From Pannonibacter sp. XCT-53 (GTDB taxonomy: Bacteria; Pseudomonadota; Alphaproteobacteria; Rhizobiales; Stappiaceae): a DNA stretch of 64,000 nt. The position numbers were made by a program, and so were the translations under genes. The stretch is from NCBI RefSeq assembly GCF_009915765.1, contig NZ_JAABLQ010000001.1, positions 744,001 through 808,000 on the forward strand, given 5' to 3'. This document shows, in pieces, positions 22,710 through 31,018 of the stretch. The notes beneath the pieces are model-generated. The model worked only from the letters and a program-made list of their open reading frames with translations. It was not told the origin of the DNA and did no database searches. Positions within the stretch are counted from its first letter, which is position 1; each line of letters starts with the position of its first letter.

Positions 22710-25121
22710 ATGAAGCAGATCGAGATCCGCCTGGCGCTGGTCTTCTACGGCGGCGTGTCGCTGGCGATCTACATGCACGGCGTCAGCCGCGAAATCCTCA
22801 ATCTCGTCAAGGCATCGAGCTGCCGGGGCTTGCGCGATCCGCTGGCGGCGGAGACCGACGCGGCCGGCACGCGGCTGTCGCCCTCGACCCGGGCCTACAT
22901 TGCCCTGCTCCAGGCCTATGACCCGGACATCAACGTGCGGGTCGTGGTCGATGCCATCGCCGGGGCCTCGGCCGGCGGCGTCAACGGCGTCATGCTGGCC
23001 CGCGCCATCGCGCATGACCTGCCGCTTGATGCGCACCGCGGCCTGTGGCTGGAGAATGCCGACGTCACCCGGCTGGCCCAGCCGCAGGACGGGCTCACCC
23101 GCATCCTGAAGAGCGGCATGTCGCCCGTGCTCGACCGGATGATCACCTCCGGCCTCAAGGCGCAGATCGACAGTCCCGAGACGCGGGAGAAGCTGCGCCT
23201 GCTCACCCAGTCGCGCTGGTTCACGCCCCCGTTCTCCGGCGAGCGCTACATCGGCTGGATGCTGGATGCCTGCCGCGAGATGGACCGGGAGTTTCGCCCC
23301 GGCGCGACGCTGGTCCCCAACGGCCAGACGCTCGAGCTGTTCGTGACGCTCACCGACTATTTCGGCCGCAGCCAGCGCATCCGCATCGACGAGCCGGCCT
23401 ATATCGAGGAACGCGAGCACCGCCGCATCCTGAAGTTCGCCTGCCATCACCGCACGCCCGGTGTGCTCGACAGCCAGCTTTCGCCGGCCCACGCGCCGGG
23501 CAATGTCTTTGCCGCACGGGCAACGTCGAGCTTTCCCGGAGCCTTCCCGCCGGCCACCATCGGCGAGATGGACCGGGTGCTGGCGGCGCGCGGCGAGGGC
23601 TGGGACACGCGCATGGCCTTCCTTGGCGGCATCCTCGGCGGCACCGAGGAGGATCTGCTGCGCCGCAGTTTCGTGGACGGCAGCGTCGTCATGAACAAGC
23701 CCTTCGGGCCGGTGATCACGGCCATCGGCGAGCGCCCGGCCACCCGCGAGGTGGCGCGCCGGCTGGTCTATGTCGACCCGGTGCCCAATGGCGGTGACCG
23801 CAACCGCCTGCCGGACGGGGACAGTGTGCCCGGGTTCTTTCGCGTCATCCTGTCATCGCTGGCCCATATTCCCCGCAACGAGCCGATCGGCGACGACCTG
23901 CGCTCCATCGAGGCGCGCAACCGCCGGGCGCGGCGGCTGGCCGAGGTCATCGCCGACACGGATCCGATGGTGGAGCGCGAGGTCGGGCGCATCCTGCCGG
24001 ACGGGCGCGATGCACCGCTGACCATCGAGGAGCTGACCCAGTGCCGCACGGCGGCGAACGAGGCGGCGCACCGGCAGGCCGGCTATGCCTATCTGGGCTA
24101 CCAGACCCTGAAGCTGCAGGCACTGGCCGAGCGCATTGCCGGCCTCCTGGTGGCGCTGGCGGCCCGGGGCGGCGTGCTCCTGCGCGAGGATGACGTGCTG
24201 GAGGCCCTGCGCCTTCACCTGCGCGAGGCTGCCCGCACCGATGGTACCCCGTCGGGGGCAGGTGGGCAGGGGCGCGGCAGCGCCGGCCCGAGGCCGGAGC
24301 GCATCATCGCCTTCCTGAAGCAGCTGGATGTCGATTACCGCGTCCGGCGCCTGCGGTTCGTCGTGCGCAAGCTCAACAGCTTCTACCAGTCGCGCACCCA
24401 CGAGATCGCCATCCAGAAGCCCGATGATCTCGACGCCCTGAAGCGGGAGCTGTACGAGCAGATCGACCGGCTGCAGAGCTGCTGGTCGGCGGACACCTAT
24501 CCGGCCCCGGTGGCCGAGGCGGCGGCAGGGCTCGCCGTCCACGGCGATCACATCGACGCCGAGCTGCTCGCCGGCCTCCTCGACCAGGTGTCCCGTCACA
24601 TGGGCCTTCTGGCGCAGGACCGGCTGCAGGACGACGTCTTCGCCGTCATGACCTACACCTATCTCGTGCCGGCGCTGCGCCAGGAGCTGACGCGGGCCTA
24701 TGTCGGCTTTGCCTTCTACGACCTTGTCACGCTGCCCGTGTTCCAGCGCAGCGACTTTTCCGAGGTCAACGAGACGCTGGTCGACCGCATCAGCCCGCGC
24801 GATGCCAGTTCCCTGCTGGAAGACGGGTTCGTGCTCAAGGGCTCCGCGCTCAACACCTTCGGTGCCTTCTTCAACCGCAGCTGGCGCGAGCATGACTATC
24901 TCTGGGGCCGGCTGACGGCGGCTGACCGGCTGGTGGCCATCGTGCGTTCGTCCATCCAGGCGCGCCGCCTTGGGGACGCGGAGATCCGCAGCCTGCGCCG
25001 TCGCCTGTTCCTTGCGATCCTCGAGGAGGAGCGGCCGTTCCTGACGGCGGATCCGCAGCTCATCCCGGCCGTCGAGGCGCTGATCGAAGCCCGTCTCGGG
25101 GGCGAGGCCGGGGCGGCGTGA
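22710..25121 (+). CDS. Patatin-related protein (large, DUF3376-type)
   Basis: This is a predicted lipid acyl hydrolase of 803 residues, much longer than plain patatins. The N-terminal half has the GxSxG nucleophile (GASAGG, Ser87) and the catalytic-dyad aspartate in VDGS (Asp323), so an active enzyme is plausible. The opening EIRLALVFYGGVSLAIYMHG is characteristic of the long patatin-related family. The C-terminal 450 residues are helical and charged, without a recognised catalytic motif. ATG 22710 follows GGGGGACAGG; an upstream GTG (22662) is less likely. Substrate and role are unknown. Confidence 0.85.
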   Translation: MKQIEIRLALVFYGGVSLAIYMHGVSREILNLVKASSCRGLRDPLAAETDAAGTRLSPSTRAYIALLQAYDPDINVRVVVDAIAGASAGGVNGVMLARAIAHDLPLDAHRGLWLENADVTRLAQPQDGLTRILKSGMSPVLDRMITSGLKAQIDSPETREKLRLLTQSRWFTPPFSGERYIGWMLDACREMDREFRPGATLVPNGQTLELFVTLTDYFGRSQRIRIDEPAYIEEREHRRILKFACHHRTPGVLDSQLSPAHAPGNVFAARATSSFPGAFPPATIGEMDRVLAARGEGWDTRMAFLGGILGGTEEDLLRRSFVDGSVVMNKPFGPVITAIGERPATREVARRLVYVDPVPNGGDRNRLPDGDSVPGFFRVILSSLAHIPRNEPIGDDLRSIEARNRRARRLAEVIADTDPMVEREVGRILPDGRDAPLTIEELTQCRTAANEAAHRQAGYAYLGYQTLKLQALAERIAGLLVALAARGGVLLREDDVLEALRLHLREAARTDGTPSGAGGQGRGSAGPRPERIIAFLKQLDVDYRVRRLRFVVRKLNSFYQSRTHEIAIQKPDDLDALKRELYEQIDRLQSCWSADTYPAPVAEAAAGLAVHGDHIDAELLAGLLDQVSRHMGLLAQDRLQDDVFAVMTYTYLVPALRQELTRAYVGFAFYDLVTLPVFQRSDFSEVNETLVDRISPRDASSLLEDGFVLKGSALNTFGAFFNRSWREHDYLWGRLTAADRLVAIVRSSIQARRLGDAEIRSLRRRLFLAILEEERPFLTADPQLIPAVEALIEARLGGEAGAA

Positions 25122-25215
25122 GGTCTTGCGGGATCTGCCCGGTTTGCCCGGTGCGAAATCTGTGGCAAAGCTCGCAGGCGGGCGCGTCGCGGGTCCTCAG
25201 GGGCAGGGCAGGGTG

Positions 25216-25593
25216 ATGGACTATCTTCTCGTGATGATTGGCGGGGGCATCGGTGCCGGGCTCAGGCATGCGGCCAATGTCCACCTGCCGCGGCTGCTCG
25301 GCAGCGGCTTTCCCTTCGCGACCCTGGCCGTCAACGTGATCGGCTCGCTGCTCATGGGGCTGTTCGTCGGCTGGCTGGCGCGGCAGGCGGGCGGGGCGGG
25401 GGCCGGCCTGCGGCTGTTCTTGGCAACCGGCATCCTCGGCGGCTTCACCACCTTTTCCGCCTTCTCGCTCGACACGGTGCTCCTGTGGGAGCGGGGCGAC
25501 ACCGCGCTGGCGCTGCTGTATGCGCTTGCCTCCGTGCTGGTCTCGGTGCTGGCGCTGGCCGCCGGCCTTGCGCTCGTGCGGGCGGCCGGCTGA
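25216..25593 (+). CDS. crcB: Fluoride exporter CrcB/Fluc
   Basis: Fluc channels form dual-topology dimers that export fluoride. The 125-residue protein has four membrane spans. It shows the family motifs GGGIGAGLRH at the N-terminus, FATLAVNVIGSLLMG with the conserved Asn, and GILGGFTTFSAFSLD with the Phe-box region. ATG 25216 is chosen; the upstream in-frame extension is not conserved. I found no fluoride riboswitch in the 94-bp leader. The rluC-HAD-ATP12 cluster follows. Confidence 0.93.
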   Translation: MDYLLVMIGGGIGAGLRHAANVHLPRLLGSGFPFATLAVNVIGSLLMGLFVGWLARQAGGAGAGLRLFLATGILGGFTTFSAFSLDTVLLWERGDTALALLYALASVLVSVLALAAGLALVRAAG

Positions 25594-25775
25594 TCCGGGT
25601 TTTCGCGGATTTCCTTTGCCAATTCGCCCCGGCGCGCTTATGAGGGGCGCAACGACAGAAGATTGTGACTGTCTGCGGCCGGGGATCGCTTTTTCCGCGT
25701 CCGGCTGCGACACTCGGCACAATCCCGACGGACGGCCTGCGCCTGGCGCACCGGCCACGTCATGATGAGATCCAT

Positions 25776-26777
25776 ATGTCTGGCATCGAACAGAAAACCG
25801 TCTCCTCCGACGAGGCCGGCATGCGCCTCGACCGTTGGTTCAAGGTGCATTTTCCGGGCCTTGGCTTCGGGCATCTGCAGAAGCTGCTGCGCACCGGCCA
25901 GGTGCGTGTCGACGGCAAGCGTGCGGACAGCTCGACCCGGCTTCTGGCCGGCCAGGTGCTGCGCATCCCGCCGCTGGGCATCGAGCTCAAGGCCGATGAC
26001 CGCATGAATGCCCGGCCGAAGTCGACCAAGCTCACCAACGATGACCGCAAGGCCGTCGAGGACATGATGCTGTTCGAGGACAGCATGGTCATTGTGCTGA
26101 ACAAGCCGGCCGGCCTTGCCGTGCAGGGGGGCTCGGGCCTCAAGCGGCATCTCGACGGCATGCTCGACGCCTTCACCGACAGCAAGGGCAACAAGCCGCG
26201 TCTGGTCCACCGTCTCGACCGCGAGACCTCCGGCATCATCCTCGTGGCCAAGACCCGCCAGGCGGCGCAGGAGCTGACCAAGGCCTTCCGCCACCGCAAC
26301 ACCCGCAAGATCTACTGGGCGATGCTCGCCGGCGTGCCGAAGCCCCGGCAGGGCCGCATCTCCACCTTCCTCGCCCGCGACGAGAGCGAGGAGCGGATGC
26401 GCATCGCCCGCCACGGCGAGGACGAGGCGCAGCATGCCGTCTCGCTCTACAACGTGGTCGAGCAGTCGGCGCAGAAGCTCAGCTGGGTGACGATGAAGCC
26501 CGTCACCGGCCGCACGCACCAGCTGCGCGCCCACGCCGCCCACATCCACCATCCGATCATCGGTGACGACAAGTATTTCAACGTCGAGAACTGGGAGCTG
26601 CCCGGCGGCATCCAGAACCGGCTGCATCTGCTGGCGCGCCGCATCATCATCCCCCATCCCTCGGGACACGGGACGATCGACGTCTCCGCGCCGCTGCCGC
26701 CGCACATGCAGCAGACCTGGAACCTGCTCGGCTTCGATGTGGCCGATTATGTCGAGGAGCAGGACGAGATCGACTGA
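25776..26777 (+). CDS. rluC: RluA/RluC-family 23S rRNA pseudouridine synthase
   Basis: This enzyme isomerises specific uridines in rRNA to pseudouridine. An N-terminal S4 RNA-binding domain (about residues 10-70, GMRLDRWFKVHFPGL) is followed by the catalytic domain with the essential aspartate in HRLDRETSGIIL. The binding motif GRTHQLRAHAAHI is present. ATG 25776 gives 333 residues; the frame is open further upstream without similarity. Assignment to the RluC branch is likely, but rRNA sites cannot be read from sequence. Confidence 0.9.
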   Translation: MSGIEQKTVSSDEAGMRLDRWFKVHFPGLGFGHLQKLLRTGQVRVDGKRADSSTRLLAGQVLRIPPLGIELKADDRMNARPKSTKLTNDDRKAVEDMMLFEDSMVIVLNKPAGLAVQGGSGLKRHLDGMLDAFTDSKGNKPRLVHRLDRETSGIILVAKTRQAAQELTKAFRHRNTRKIYWAMLAGVPKPRQGRISTFLARDESEERMRIARHGEDEAQHAVSLYNVVEQSAQKLSWVTMKPVTGRTHQLRAHAAHIHHPIIGDDKYFNVENWELPGGIQNRLHLLARRIIIPHPSGHGTIDVSAPLPPHMQQTWNLLGFDVADYVEEQDEID

Positions 26778-26830
26778 CGCCGGCGGCGGACAGGGACCGC
26801 ACGCGGCACGGCAGCGGGGCTGCCGTCGGA

Positions 26831-27526
26831 ATGGACCACGGACGCATGTTTCTCATCCTGTTCGATTGTGATGGCACGCTGGTGGACAGTCAGGAGACCA
26901 TCCTGCACGGCCTCCAGGTCGGATTTGCCGAGGTTGGGCTGCCGATGCCGTCGCGGCGCGAGGCACTTTCCATTGTCGGCCTGTCGCTCGAGCGGGCCTT
27001 CGCCCAGCTCGCCGGCGCCGATCACCAGGACAAGGTGGCGCGAATGGCGGCAGCCTATCGTGCTGCCAAGCAGGAGCGCCGGGCGGCCGGTCTCGATTTC
27101 GATCCGCTCTATCCGGGGGCGCGCGCGGCGGTGGACCGGCTGGCACGGCGGGACGACGTGCTGCTCGGCCTTGCCACCGGCAAGGCGCGGCGGGGTGTCG
27201 ACCACATGCTGCGGGTGCACGGGCTTGAGGGCCGCTTCGTGACCATCCAGACGGCGGACACCAGCCCGTCCAAGCCGCATCCCGACATGGTCCTGCGCGC
27301 CATGGCGGAAACCGGCGCGGAGGACCTGCGCACCGTGATGGTCGGCGACACGAGCTTCGACATGCAGATGGCCCGGGCTGCCGGGGCGCTGGCGCTTGGC
27401 GTCAGCTGGGGCTATCACGACCGCACCGCGCTCCTTGACGCTGGAGCTGGTGCCGTTATCGACACGTTTGACGAGCTGGACCGCGCGCTGTCGGCGCAGC
27501 TGGGCTGGAGTGTGGAGACCATCTGA
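26831..27526 (+). CDS. HAD-family hydrolase (phosphoglycolate phosphatase-like)
   Basis: This cytoplasmic HAD subfamily IA phosphatase has 231 residues. Motif I DCDGTLVDSQ is at the N-terminus, and a helical cap follows. Motif II lies in LLGLATGKA, Lys in PSKPHPDM is motif III, and VGDTSFDMQMA is motif IV. ATG 26846 (MFLILFDCDG) is an alternative start. The substrate is unknown. The stop overlaps the ATP12 start (TGATG), and rluC lies 53 bp upstream, so the three are likely one operon. Confidence 0.88.
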   Translation: MDHGRMFLILFDCDGTLVDSQETILHGLQVGFAEVGLPMPSRREALSIVGLSLERAFAQLAGADHQDKVARMAAAYRAAKQERRAAGLDFDPLYPGARAAVDRLARRDDVLLGLATGKARRGVDHMLRVHGLEGRFVTIQTADTSPSKPHPDMVLRAMAETGAEDLRTVMVGDTSFDMQMARAAGALALGVSWGYHDRTALLDAGAGAVIDTFDELDRALSAQLGWSVETI

Positions 27527-28299
27527 TGCGCGATCTCTTCGAGGAAATCCACGCCGATCTGGCAAGGCATGATCCGGTCGAGCGGGCCAAGGAACTCTCG
27601 CGCCGGGAACTTCCGAAGCGCTTTTACACCGAGGTTGCCGTCGCCGAGACCGACGGGGGCTTCGCGGTGACGCTGGACGGCCGCCAGGTCAAGACGCCGG
27701 CGCGCAAGCCCTTCCTGCTGCCCTCGCGCCCGCTCGCGGAGGCTGCGGCTGCCGAGTGGGCGGCGCAGGAGAGCGTGATCAACCCCGGCCTGATGCCGCT
27801 CACGCGGCTCGCCAATGCGGCCATCGACGCCGTGTCGCAGCGGTTTGCCGAGGTGGCCGACGAGATCGCCCGCTATGCCGGCAACGACGCCCTGTGCTAC
27901 CGCGCCGAGGAGCCCGAGCGTCTGGCCGAACGCCAGCGCCTGACCTGGGATCCGCTGCTGGAGGCGGCCTCCGGCCTGCTCGGACACCGCTTCCGGCTCG
28001 CCGGCGGCGTGTTGCATGTGGCGCAGGATCCGGCGCTGACAGCCGCCTACCGCGCCCTCGTCGGCACCGTCTCCCCGCTCGAACTGGCGGCCCTGCACAC
28101 CGTGACGACGATCACCGGCTCTGCCGTTCTGGCGTTGCTGCTGGCCCGTGGCGTCTCGACGCCGGACCAGATCTGGGCGGCAGCCCATGTGGACGAGGAC
28201 TGGAACGCGGAACTGTGGGGCGAGGACGCCGAGGCAAGCCGCATCCGCGCCTACAAGCGCCAGGAATTTGACGCGGCAACGCTGATCCTGCGCGGCTGA
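27526..28299 (+). CDS. ATP12-family chaperone
   Basis: ATP12 in mitochondria binds the F1 alpha subunit during ATP synthase assembly. Alphaproteobacteria carry homologues of the same fold whose role is less certain. The 257-residue product has the conserved N-terminal KRFYTEVAVAETDGGFAVTLDGR, PLAEAAAAEWAAQ and the C-terminal block AAHVDEDWNAELWGEDAEA. Translation is coupled to the upstream HAD gene. No ATP synthase genes lie in the window. Confidence 0.9.
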   Translation: MRDLFEEIHADLARHDPVERAKELSRRELPKRFYTEVAVAETDGGFAVTLDGRQVKTPARKPFLLPSRPLAEAAAAEWAAQESVINPGLMPLTRLANAAIDAVSQRFAEVADEIARYAGNDALCYRAEEPERLAERQRLTWDPLLEAASGLLGHRFRLAGGVLHVAQDPALTAAYRALVGTVSPLELAALHTVTTITGSAVLALLLARGVSTPDQIWAAAHVDEDWNAELWGEDAEASRIRAYKRQEFDAATLILRG

Positions 28300-28308
28300 T
28301 CCCGGCCA

Positions 28309-28380
28309 GGGGGCCGGTCTGGGGGCGTGTCCGGGCGCCAGTCTGGGGGCGAATCCGGGGGCCGGTCAGGGTCAGTCTGA
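28309..28380. repeat. 12-bp imperfect tandem array (six units)
   Basis: Six consecutive 12-bp units of the form GGGGGCnnnTCn (for example gggggccggtct, gggggcgtgtcc, gggggcgaatcc) start 9 bp after the ATP12 stop. They fill much of the 157-bp convergent gap before the Anbu gene. The units differ by several bases, so the array is old or drifting. There are no spacers, so this is a minisatellite, not a CRISPR. No clear T-tract terminator is seen in the same gap. Confidence 0.75.
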
Positions 28381-28456
28381 CAGTCTGGCCGGTCCTGCGG
28401 GGGCGGCCGGACACCGCCTCCCCACACAACTGGCCAGACGGCTCGGATGGCGCCGT

Positions 28457-29188
28457 TCAGATCTCGAATTCCTCGATTTCCGTGAAGGCCTTGCGCAGGG
28501 CATTGGACCAGGCGGACGAGAGCGTCTGGAAATACGGATCGTCCTTGTGGATGCGCTTCTGCCGCTTCAGCGTGAAGCTGTCGGTGTTGTAGAGCAGCAG
28601 GTCGATCGGCATGCCGACCGACAGGTTGGAGCGCAGGGTCGAATCAAACGACAGCAGCACCAGCTTGGCGGCCTCGCCGAGCCGCATGTCCGAGCGCGTG
28701 ACACGGTCGAGGATCGGCTTGCCGTACTTGTGCTCGCCGATCTGGAAGAAGGGCGTGTCCTTGGTCGCCTCGATGAAGTTCCCGGCCGAATAGATCTGGA
28801 ACAGGCGCGGTTCCTCGCCCTTGATCTGGCCGCCGAAGATCATGGTGACGAAGAAGCTCTCCGCATTGGCGGCCAGTGCCTCGCCGTCGAGGGCGCGCAC
28901 GTCGCGCACCGACTGGCCGACCAGCCGCGCGGCCTGGAACATGGTCTCCACGGTCATCAGGTTGACCGGGTTCTGCGTCGGGGCGGCGATCTGTTCGGAC
29001 AGGATCGAGACCACCGACTGGGAGACGGCCAGATTGCCGGCGGTCATCAGCGTGAAGACGCGCTCGCCCGGCAGCTCCCAGGTGTGCAGTTTCTTGAAGC
29101 AGGCGATGTTGTCCACGCCCGCGTTGGTGCGGGTGTCGGCGGCAAACACCAGCCCCCGGTCCAGTTTCAATCCGACGCAATAGGTCAC
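28457..29188 (-). CDS. Anbu, proteasome-like Ntn-hydrolase (COG3484)
   Basis: Anbu is a bacterial relative of proteasome beta subunits and HslV. The GTG at 29188 gives 243 residues (MTYCVGLKLDRG). After Met removal Thr1 is the nucleophile, with the Asp17 equivalent in AADTRTN and Lys32 in CFKKLH, so the catalytic set is intact. The frame is open much further upstream into the transglutaminase gene, but that is antiframe shadow. It ends the four-gene operon 29227-32443, 38 bp after the transglutaminase gene. This neighbourhood is the known Anbu context. The physiological substrate is unknown. Confidence 0.93.
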   Translation of the reverse strand: MTYCVGLKLDRGLVFAADTRTNAGVDNIACFKKLHTWELPGERVFTLMTAGNLAVSQSVVSILSEQIAAPTQNPVNLMTVETMFQAARLVGQSVRDVRALDGEALAANAESFFVTMIFGGQIKGEEPRLFQIYSAGNFIEATKDTPFFQIGEHKYGKPILDRVTRSDMRLGEAAKLVLLSFDSTLRSNLSVGMPIDLLLYNTDSFTLKRQKRIHKDDPYFQTLSSAWSNALRKAFTEIEEFEI

Positions 29189-29226
29189 GGGTCGTCTGCC
29201 TCTTGCCTCGCGCTGAGCTCGCGCGG

Positions 29227-30048
29227 CTACTGCTGCTGCTGTTGCTGGCCTTCCGTGCGGGCGACATCGACCTCGACACGCAGGTTTTCCTCGGTGCCGC
29301 CGAAACGGATGCCGCGGATCGGAGCAGCGGAACGTGAGTCCAGCCCCACCGTCAAGCGGATATAGCGATCCGTCGGGCACAGGCCGTTGGAGACGTCGAA
29401 GCCGACCCAGCCGAGCCCGTCCAGCCAGACCTCGGCCCAGGCGTGATGCGCCTCCGATTCCTGTGCAGCCTCCAGGAGCAGGTAGCCGGAGACATAGCGG
29501 GCCGGCAGGCCGCTGGCGCGGGCGGCGGCGATGAAGATGTGGGCGTGGTCCTGGCACACGCCTTCTCCGGCGGCCAGCGCATCTTGCGCCGAGGCATGGG
29601 TCTCCGTCACGCCGATCCGGTAGCCCACCTTGTCGCGGATCGCCTGCATCAGGGCATGGCAGCCGGAGATCTGGTCCTCGGGGCTGATCAGGCCGCCCAG
29701 CTTGCGGATCGCGGCATTGGCCTCCGTCAGCGGGGTGACGCGGGTGTAGATGCGCACCGGCGCCTCGGCGGCTTCCTGTCCGACGACGCCAGCGAGATCG
29801 GCGGTCTCGATCTCGCCCGAGGCGACGATCTCCACCTCCTCGATCGGCAGGCTCGACGAGACCATGTGGACGAGGTTGCCGAAGGCGTCGTGATAGGTCG
29901 TCGCCCGGTCCATCCCCGGGGCGGAGATCGACCAGGACAGGACCCGCTGGCCGGACCCGACCGGCGGCGTCAGGCGCAGCTGCTGCATCGCATTGGCAAG
30001 CGGGCTGTCGTAGCGATAGCGGGTGGTGTGACGAACGCTGAGGCGCAT
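29227..30048 (-). CDS. Transglutaminase-like cysteine protease (COG1305)
   Basis: This 273-residue protein has the N-terminal beta domain of bacterial transglutaminase-like proteins (MRLSVRHTTRYRYDSPL). The papain-like triad follows: Cys in GEGVCQDHAHIFIAAARASG, His in EAHHAWAEVWLDGLGW, and Asp in VGFDVSNGL. Such proteins probably cleave or make isopeptide bonds. The C-terminus ends in a run of glutamines. It is the third gene of the ATP-grasp/alpha-E/Anbu operon, 21 bp after alpha-E. Confidence 0.92.
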   Translation of the reverse strand: MRLSVRHTTRYRYDSPLANAMQQLRLTPPVGSGQRVLSWSISAPGMDRATTYHDAFGNLVHMVSSSLPIEEVEIVASGEIETADLAGVVGQEAAEAPVRIYTRVTPLTEANAAIRKLGGLISPEDQISGCHALMQAIRDKVGYRIGVTETHASAQDALAAGEGVCQDHAHIFIAAARASGLPARYVSGYLLLEAAQESEAHHAWAEVWLDGLGWVGFDVSNGLCPTDRYIRLTVGLDSRSAAPIRGIRFGGTEENLRVEVDVARTEGQQQQQQ

Positions 30049-30069
30049 GGGCTGTCTCCTCTGCCCGTC

Positions 30070-31014
30070 TCAGGCGAAGTTGTAGTCGCGCGCGAGACGG
30101 TCGGCGAAGGCGTTGTTGCGGAGGGTAAAGTCGGTCAGGAACTCGTGCAGGCCGCTGTCGAAGATGTCGCGCATGGAGCCCGTGCGCAGCTGTTCATGGA
30201 TGACGGCCGCCTGCGCGGCGCTGGGCAGCTCGTCGCCATAGAACGCCGTCAGGTCCGCCATGGTGCCGTTGATCCAGTCGTAGCAATGGGCAAGCGAGCG
30301 GGGCATCTCGCGGCGCAGGATCAGGAACTCGGCGACATTGACGCCCTTCACGCGCGAATCGGGGAAGGCGAAGCGGTAGCTGCGCAGGCCCGACATGACC
30401 CGCAGGATCGAGGTCCAGTGATGGTGGTGCGCGTTGCCGCCCACGTCCGTGTCGGGCAGGAAGATCCAGTAGCGCGTGTCGAGCACCCGGGCGGTGTGGT
30501 CGGCGCGTTCGACGAAATGCCCGAGCTGCGAGAAGGAATAGCCGTCGTCGCGCAGGATGGTGCCGAGCAGGGCGCCGCGGAACAGATGCGCGCGCTGGCC
30601 GATCCAGGCCAGGAACTCCGGCATGCGGTCCTGGCTCAGCGTCTGCGGCTTCACGTCGGAGAACTCGATCCAGGTGGTGTTGATCGCCTCCCACATGTCG
30701 GAGGTGATGCCGGTGCGCACCGAGCGGGCATTGTTGCGGGCGGTCTCCAGGCTGGAGTGGATCGAGGACGGGTTGGTCTTGTCGAACAGCATGAACTGGA
30801 CGACGCCGCGCTGGCTGATCTCGCCCACCTTGTCCTTGTAGGCGGCCTCGCAGCCGGCCCCGGCGAGGACGGAGCGCCAGTCGCCGGCCGGATCGGTGCC
30901 GAGCGCCGGCAGCATGGCCGTGCGCCAGGCCGCATCGAGCAGGCGGGCGGTGTTGTGGGCGCGCTCCTGATAGCGCGACATCCAGAAGAGGGAGGAGGCA
31001 GTACGGCCAAGCAT
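30070..31014 (-). CDS. Alpha-E domain protein (COG2307)
   Basis: This all-helical protein of unknown activity almost always accompanies the circularly permuted ATP-grasp enzyme. ATG 31014 gives 314 residues beginning MLGRTASSLFWMSRYQERAHN, the family signature. Other conserved segments include WEAINTTWIEF and FVERADHTARVLDTRYW. The start lies 4 bp after the ATP-grasp stop, so translation is tightly coupled. The pair has been proposed to act as a peptide or amide ligase; the chemistry is not established. Confidence 0.92.
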   Translation of the reverse strand: MLGRTASSLFWMSRYQERAHNTARLLDAAWRTAMLPALGTDPAGDWRSVLAGAGCEAAYKDKVGEISQRGVVQFMLFDKTNPSSIHSSLETARNNARSVRTGITSDMWEAINTTWIEFSDVKPQTLSQDRMPEFLAWIGQRAHLFRGALLGTILRDDGYSFSQLGHFVERADHTARVLDTRYWIFLPDTDVGGNAHHHHWTSILRVMSGLRSYRFAFPDSRVKGVNVAEFLILRREMPRSLAHCYDWINGTMADLTAFYGDELPSAAQAAVIHEQLRTGSMRDIFDSGLHEFLTDFTLRNNAFADRLARDYNFA

Positions 31015-31018
31015 GCGA

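Noticed and set aside
25122..25215. Fluoride riboswitch before crcB
   Set aside because: The leader is short and GC-rich, and I could not find the conserved riboswitch core in it.
28457..29557. In-frame extension of Anbu into the transglutaminase gene, a possible fusion
   Set aside because: The extension is out of frame with the transglutaminase. It would also bury the catalytic Thr, which must be exposed at the N-terminus.
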